A DNA stretch of 16,866 nt, taken from an uncultured Eubacteriales bacterium. Lineage in GTDB: Bacteria; Bacillota; Clostridia; Oscillospirales; CAG-272. The stretch covers positions 1 through 16,866 of the forward strand of contig URHI01000029.1 in assembly GCA_900547565.1 (NCBI GenBank), read 5' to 3'. Both the position numbers and the translations under genes were made by a program. Under the pieces are notes generated by a model that worked only from the letters and a program-made list of their open reading frames with translations, ran no database searches and was not told where the DNA came from. This document shows, piece by piece, positions 14,293 through 16,866 of this stretch (the first letter of the stretch is position 1; every line of letters starts with the position of its first letter).

Positions 14293-14369
14293 ATTAATCT
14301 CCATTCTGCCGCTTTGCGGCAGCACAAATAGTAATCAGTGAATTTTGCCTCGGCAAAATTCGTGCGTGA
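14290..14369 (-). repeat. 80-bp direct repeat, copy 1: sulfatase 5' leader
   Basis: Identical base for base to 16787-16866. Read on the minus strand, it contains a 10-bp stem GAATTTTGCC/GGCAAAATTC (14340-14361), a 7-bp stem CTGCCGC/GCGGCAG (14306-14322), the Shine-Dalgarno GGAG (14299-14302) and the ATG (14290-14292). Identity ends at the last base of the ATG. A further hairpin GTGAAA/TTTCAC (14366-14384) straddles the visible upstream limit. No transposase is present. Confidence 0.95.
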
Positions 14370-14420
14370 AAAAGTACATTTCACTTTTAGATGGAAGCAA
14401 CTTTCACGCTACTCCTCCGT

Positions 14421-14446
14421 ACCGCGCCGAAAAAGCTCCGCGCGGT
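14421..14446. other. Hairpin at the start of the sulfatase leader
   Basis: A 7-bp stem ACCGCGC/GCGCGGT with a 12-base loop, about 10 nt after the predicted transcription start on minus. On plus it is followed by GTTTTTTCTCCTTTT, so it is terminator-like in that direction although no plus-strand gene is upstream. Next to it on minus a GGAGGAG precedes a GTG that opens a frame of only six codons (near 14411 to 14391). The predicted leader is about 163 nt in all, long enough for post-transcriptional control. Confidence 0.45.
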
Positions 14447-14461
14447 GTTTTTTCTCCTTTT

Positions 14462-14490
14462 ATTATACCAAATCCTGTGTGACATTGCAA
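14462..14490 (-). promoter_or_regulatory. Promoter of the sulfatase-SGNH operon
   Basis: Minus strand: -35 TTGCAA (14485-14490), a 17-bp spacer and perfect -10 TATAAT (14462-14467). It lies directly after the terminator of the upstream gene, and transcription would begin near 14455. Confidence 0.75.
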
Positions 14491-14499
14491 TACAATGTG

Positions 14500-14531
14500 A
14501 AAAAAACAGGGGGCTGCCGTTGACAACCCCC
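14500..14531 (-). terminator. Intrinsic terminator of the CNNM gene
   Basis: On minus an 8-bp stem (14524-14531 with 14509-14516, including one G-U pair), a 7-base loop, and then a TGTTTTTTT tract (14500-14508). It lies 14 bp after the stop codon at 14546. Confidence 0.9.
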
Positions 14532-14545
14532 ACAATATTAATGTT

Positions 14546-15898
14546 TTAGTGTTCTTCGTCTTCAACGGAAACCGGCTGTGCGAGCTTTGTCACAATAGCG
14601 CTTTCCACTCTGCGCTCGGCAAAGCGGTCAACCTTTATGTGCAGTCCGCAGCAGTCGACCTCAAAGGTCGCACCGTCCTCGGGTATCTCGGTCAGACAGC
14701 TGATCACAAGTCCACCCAGTGTGTTGGCTTCAACGTCATCAGGAATATCCACACCCAGCTCACGGCGTACGTCATCAAGCTCGGCGTTGCCCGGAATACG
14801 CCAGGTATTTTCAGCCAGCTCGACAATAGCATCGTTATCCTCGCTTACATCGTCGGTTTCGTCGTAGATGTTACCCAGAATTTCCTCGATCAGATCCTCC
14901 AGTGTGACAATACCCACCAGCTCACCGTACTCGTTGATGACCGGCACCATATGGCGCTGATCCTTCTGCATTTCGGTGAACAGCTTGTCGCAGGGAATGG
15001 TTTCGGGCACCATGCAGGTCGGGCGCAGAATTTCGCGCAGCGGCTCGGGATGCTCGGAGCGGAGATTTAGCAGGTATTCCTTGACGATAAGTATACCGAT
15101 TATGTTGCCGGGATCGTCCTCCCACACCGGGATACGTGAAAATCCGCAATCCGCTATGGCAGTTGTGATAGCCTCGTCGGTATCGTTGATGCTTACGCTG
15201 ATAACATCGGGCATACGCGTCATAACATCCTTGGCCGTGCTGTTGTCAAACTCGAAAATGTTGTCGATCATTTCACGTTCCTTGGAATCGATCGTCCCGG
15301 ATTCCTCTCCGATATCCACCATCATACGAATTTCGTCTTCCGTAACCTTTTCCTCTTCGGCCTTGTCCTTGATACCGAACAGTCTCAGTACACCGGCGGT
15401 CGACACCGACAAAAGCCAGATAACAGGCTTCATAACGATCGCCACCGCGCGAACCACGGGAGTTGTAAAGGCGGCGACCTTCATAGGTGAGTGCATTGCG
15501 ATGCGCTTGGGCACCAGCTCACCCAGCACCAGTGTGAAGAATGACAGTATTATGGTGATAAGCACCACAGACAGTGTGTTGAGCGCCGACTCCGGCAGCA
15601 GTGTAAATTTAACGTCGTCCACAAGCCACCTGACTAAGCTGTCCGAGAAGTTCTCGGCGGCAAAGGCGCTGCCGAGGAAGCCTGCCAGCGTTATACATAT
15701 CTGTATTGCCGACAGAAACGAGGTAGGTTGCTCAACCATTTTGAGCATACGCGCGGCCTTTTTGTTGCCCTCCTCAGCATCTTTTTTAAGCTTGTTGGCG
15801 TTAAGCGAGACCACTGCGATCTCTGACGCGGCGAAAAACGCGTTTACAAGTATAAGTAAAAATTGTAAAAGCAATTGTCGCCCTATTGGGTCGTCCAA
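14546..15898 (-). CDS. CNNM/CorC-family membrane protein with CBS domain pair (hemolysin C-like)
   Basis: 450 residues from a TTG start. An AGGAGG lies 9 bp before TTG at 15896-15898, and the sequence then reads MDDPIGRQLLLQFLLILVNAFFAASEIAVVSLN, the usual N-terminus of this family. An ATG 51 bp further upstream (15949) would have to read through the ribosome site and the leader hairpin, so it is rejected. Residues about 8-195 are the DUF21/CNNM membrane domain with four hydrophobic segments and the motifs ASEIAVVSLN and LGELVPKRIA. Two CBS domains follow (about 215-340; DVMTRMPDV...PVINEYGELVGIVTLEDLIEEILG), then an acidic hinge and a CorC_HlyC domain (about 360-440). Characterised relatives are Mg2+ exporters or Co2+/Mg2+ resistance proteins. 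The substrate here is not shown. It is monocistronic. Confidence 0.92.
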   Translation of the reverse strand: MDDPIGRQLLLQFLLILVNAFFAASEIAVVSLNANKLKKDAEEGNKKAARMLKMVEQPTSFLSAIQICITLAGFLGSAFAAENFSDSLVRWLVDDVKFTLLPESALNTLSVVLITIILSFFTLVLGELVPKRIAMHSPMKVAAFTTPVVRAVAIVMKPVIWLLSVSTAGVLRLFGIKDKAEEEKVTEDEIRMMVDIGEESGTIDSKEREMIDNIFEFDNSTAKDVMTRMPDVISVSINDTDEAITTAIADCGFSRIPVWEDDPGNIIGILIVKEYLLNLRSEHPEPLREILRPTCMVPETIPCDKLFTEMQKDQRHMVPVINEYGELVGIVTLEDLIEEILGNIYDETDDVSEDNDAIVELAENTWRIPGNAELDDVRRELGVDIPDDVEANTLGGLVISCLTEIPEDGATFEVDCCGLHIKVDRFAERRVESAIVTKLAQPVSVEDEEH

Positions 15899-15924
15899 AA
15901 AAATGATCCTCCTGTAATAAAATT

Positions 15925-15943
15925 TATGCGATAAGTTCGCATA
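15925..15943 (-). promoter_or_regulatory. Leader hairpin before the CNNM ribosome site
   Basis: A perfect 7-bp stem TATGCGA/TCGCATA with a 5-base loop in the roughly 47-nt leader, ending 10 bp before AGGAGG (15909-15914). An alternative pairing TTTATGC/GCATAAA uses overlapping bases, so two exclusive folds are possible. It is not recognisable as a known M-box or ykoK-type riboswitch and is too short for one. Confidence 0.45.
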
Positions 15944-15951
15944 TTGCATAA

Positions 15952-15980
15952 ATTATATCACATTCGCGTATTTTTTGCAA
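15952..15980 (-). promoter_or_regulatory. Sigma-A promoter of the CNNM gene
   Basis: Minus strand: -35 TTGCAA (15975-15980), a 17-bp spacer and perfect -10 TATAAT (15952-15957), preceded by TGTGA. Transcription would start near 15945, downstream of the upstream ATG at 15949, which supports the TTG start. Confidence 0.75.
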
Positions 15981-16045
15981 TAGTATTTTTGACATGTATA
16001 TAGCTGTTCAACGGCAGTCAATTAGTGCAATTTGTACAATATAGA

Positions 16046-16789
16046 TCACGTCATCATCTCGGAGCGCAGAAAAGCCAGTATCTTCTTTTCTTCCCGGGAC
16101 ACCTTTACCTGGCTCAGTCCCAGGCTGTCTGCCGTTTGCTGTTGGGTCATATTACGGTAGTAGCGCAGCATGACGATGCGCCGCCACATAGGCTGCATTT
16201 TGGCAATGGACTGTGTCAGCGCGATATGGTCGGACAGTCGCTCAAGCTCCTCGGTGCCGTCCGACACAGTGGACTCAAGCGTGACGCCTTCATCACCGTA
16301 AACCGTATCCGAGAGCGAAGAGACCGGCGACATGGCATCAAGAGCCATCGCCGCCTCCTCACAGCTGACGCCGCATGCCGCCGCCAGCTCACTGATAACC
16401 GGCTCACGCCCCTCACAGCTGACAATGCGGTTGCGTTCCCGCATGAGCAGCATACCTAAGCGCTTATATCCCCGTCCCACCTTGATCATGCCGTCGTCCC
16501 GCAGATGACGGCGTATCTCGCCTATTATGAGCGGGACAGCGTAAGTGGAAAATGCATTGCCGCGGTCCAATTCAAATGAGCGAATCGCCTTAAGCATACC
16601 AAGTGTGCCTATCTGAATCAGGTCCTCAAGCTCGGTGCCGCGGTCGCGGAAACGCAGCGCTATACTGCGCACAAGACCGCCGTTAAGCTGAAGCAGGCGG
16701 GCGGTTGCCGACTCGTCCCCGGCCTGAGCCTGCGCGATAAGCTGGCTGTTGCAGGAGTACTGCGATGCCGCCTCCGGCTGTTCTGTCAT
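16046..16789 (-). CDS. sigF: Sporulation sigma factor SigF-like
   Basis: 247 residues (B. subtilis SigF has 255). It directs forespore transcription after asymmetric division and is normally held by the anti-sigma factor SpoIIAB. Region 2 (about 38-106) contains ELEDLIQIGTLGMLKAI, the core-binding segment, and FSTYAVPLIIGEIRRHLRDDG, which matches SigF (LRDDG) and not SigG (LRDNN). The region-3 segment SSLSDTVYGDEG also resembles SigF. Region 4 (about 190-244) has the helix-turn-helix QQQTADSLGLSQVKVSREEKKIL. The conserved SRSL after region 2 is replaced by GRGY. The ATG at 16789 is chosen for GGAG 6 bp upstream; an in-frame ATG at 16822 lies in the repeat. The visible upstream 77 bp are the repeated leader, so spoIIAB is not directly adjacent within the window. 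Confidence 0.87.
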   Translation of the reverse strand: MTEQPEAASQYSCNSQLIAQAQAGDESATARLLQLNGGLVRSIALRFRDRGTELEDLIQIGTLGMLKAIRSFELDRGNAFSTYAVPLIIGEIRRHLRDDGMIKVGRGYKRLGMLLMRERNRIVSCEGREPVISELAAACGVSCEEAAMALDAMSPVSSLSDTVYGDEGVTLESTVSDGTEELERLSDHIALTQSIAKMQPMWRRIVMLRYYRNMTQQQTADSLGLSQVKVSREEKKILAFLRSEMMT

Positions 16790-16866
16790 ATTAATCTCCA
16801 TTCTGCCGCTTTGCGGCAGCACAAATAGTAATCAGTGAATTTTGCCTCGGCAAAATTCGTGCGTGA
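16787..16866 (-). repeat. 80-bp direct repeat, copy 2: sigF 5' leader
   Basis: Identical to 14290-14369, offset 2497 bp, in the same orientation, and cut by the window end, so the full length is unknown. It has the same two hairpins (16803-16819 and 16837-16858), GGAG (16796-16799) and the ATG of sigF (16787-16789). Confidence 0.95.

Noticed and set aside
14293..14325. N-terminal extension MLPQSGRMEIN of the sulfatase (and the same 11 residues before sigF, 16790-16822)
   Set aside because: Identical extensions on two unrelated proteins come from the repeated leader; GGAG at the inner ATG shows the real starts.
14976..15917. A 313-codon Ser-rich open frame on plus, antisense to the CNNM gene
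   Set aside because: The Ser/Ile-rich sequence is the reverse reading of the membrane and CBS domains; no ribosome site or promoter.

Overview
The window looks like chromosomal DNA of a spore-forming, anaerobic member of the Bacillota, probably class Clostridia and possibly a gut Oscillospirales-type lineage. This is inferred from a SpoVM micro-gene, a SigF-type sporulation sigma factor, a short archaeal-type aspartyl-tRNA synthetase, several lipobox-bearing surface proteins with Thr-rich linkers, consensus sigma-A promoters and strong AGGAGG-type ribosome binding sites. No rRNA, tRNA, CRISPR array, transposase or phage gene was seen.

Layout. (1) 1-2891, minus strand: a probable transcription unit apt-like phosphoribosyltransferase > aspS (archaeal type) > a secreted beta-sandwich-like protein that runs off the left edge and carries a 24-bp minisatellite and an 11-base homopolymer. 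(2) 2951-4156, minus: a monocistronic lipoprotein, with its own promoter and terminator, whose C-terminal domain resembles that of the first secreted protein. (3) 4266-7552: proline biosynthesis. proB-proC lie on minus and are divergent from proA on plus, with overlapping promoters and a dyad between them. A 27-codon spoVM sits just downstream of proC. (4) 7621-8580, plus: meso-diaminopimelate dehydrogenase (lysine/peptidoglycan precursor), followed by about 270 bp of nested palindromic repeats. (5) 8871-10907, minus: two lipoproteins with separate consensus promoters, one of unknown function and one with BspA-type leucine-rich repeats. (6) 10940-14490, minus: an operon of a Cys-type sulfatase and a large lipoprotein with stalk repeats, an SH3b domain and an SGNH hydrolase domain. 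(7) 14500-15980, minus: a CNNM/CBS/CorC membrane protein with a probable TTG start. (8) 16046-16866, minus: a sigF-like gene.

How the genes fit together. Housekeeping biosynthesis (proline, meso-DAP, purine salvage, tRNA charging) and sporulation genes are interspersed with genes for a decorated cell surface: four secreted or lipidated proteins plus an esterase-like SGNH lipoprotein. The sulfatase has no signal peptide and probably acts in the cytoplasm on imported sulfated sugars, while the SGNH protein acts outside.

The most unusual signal is a perfect 80-bp direct repeat (14290-14369 and 16787-16866) that forms the 5' leader of two unrelated genes, the sulfatase and sigF. Each copy contains two hairpins, the Shine-Dalgarno and the start codon, and identity stops exactly at the ATG. 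It behaves like a transferable translation-initiation leader. All statements rest on reading the sequence; no database search was possible.
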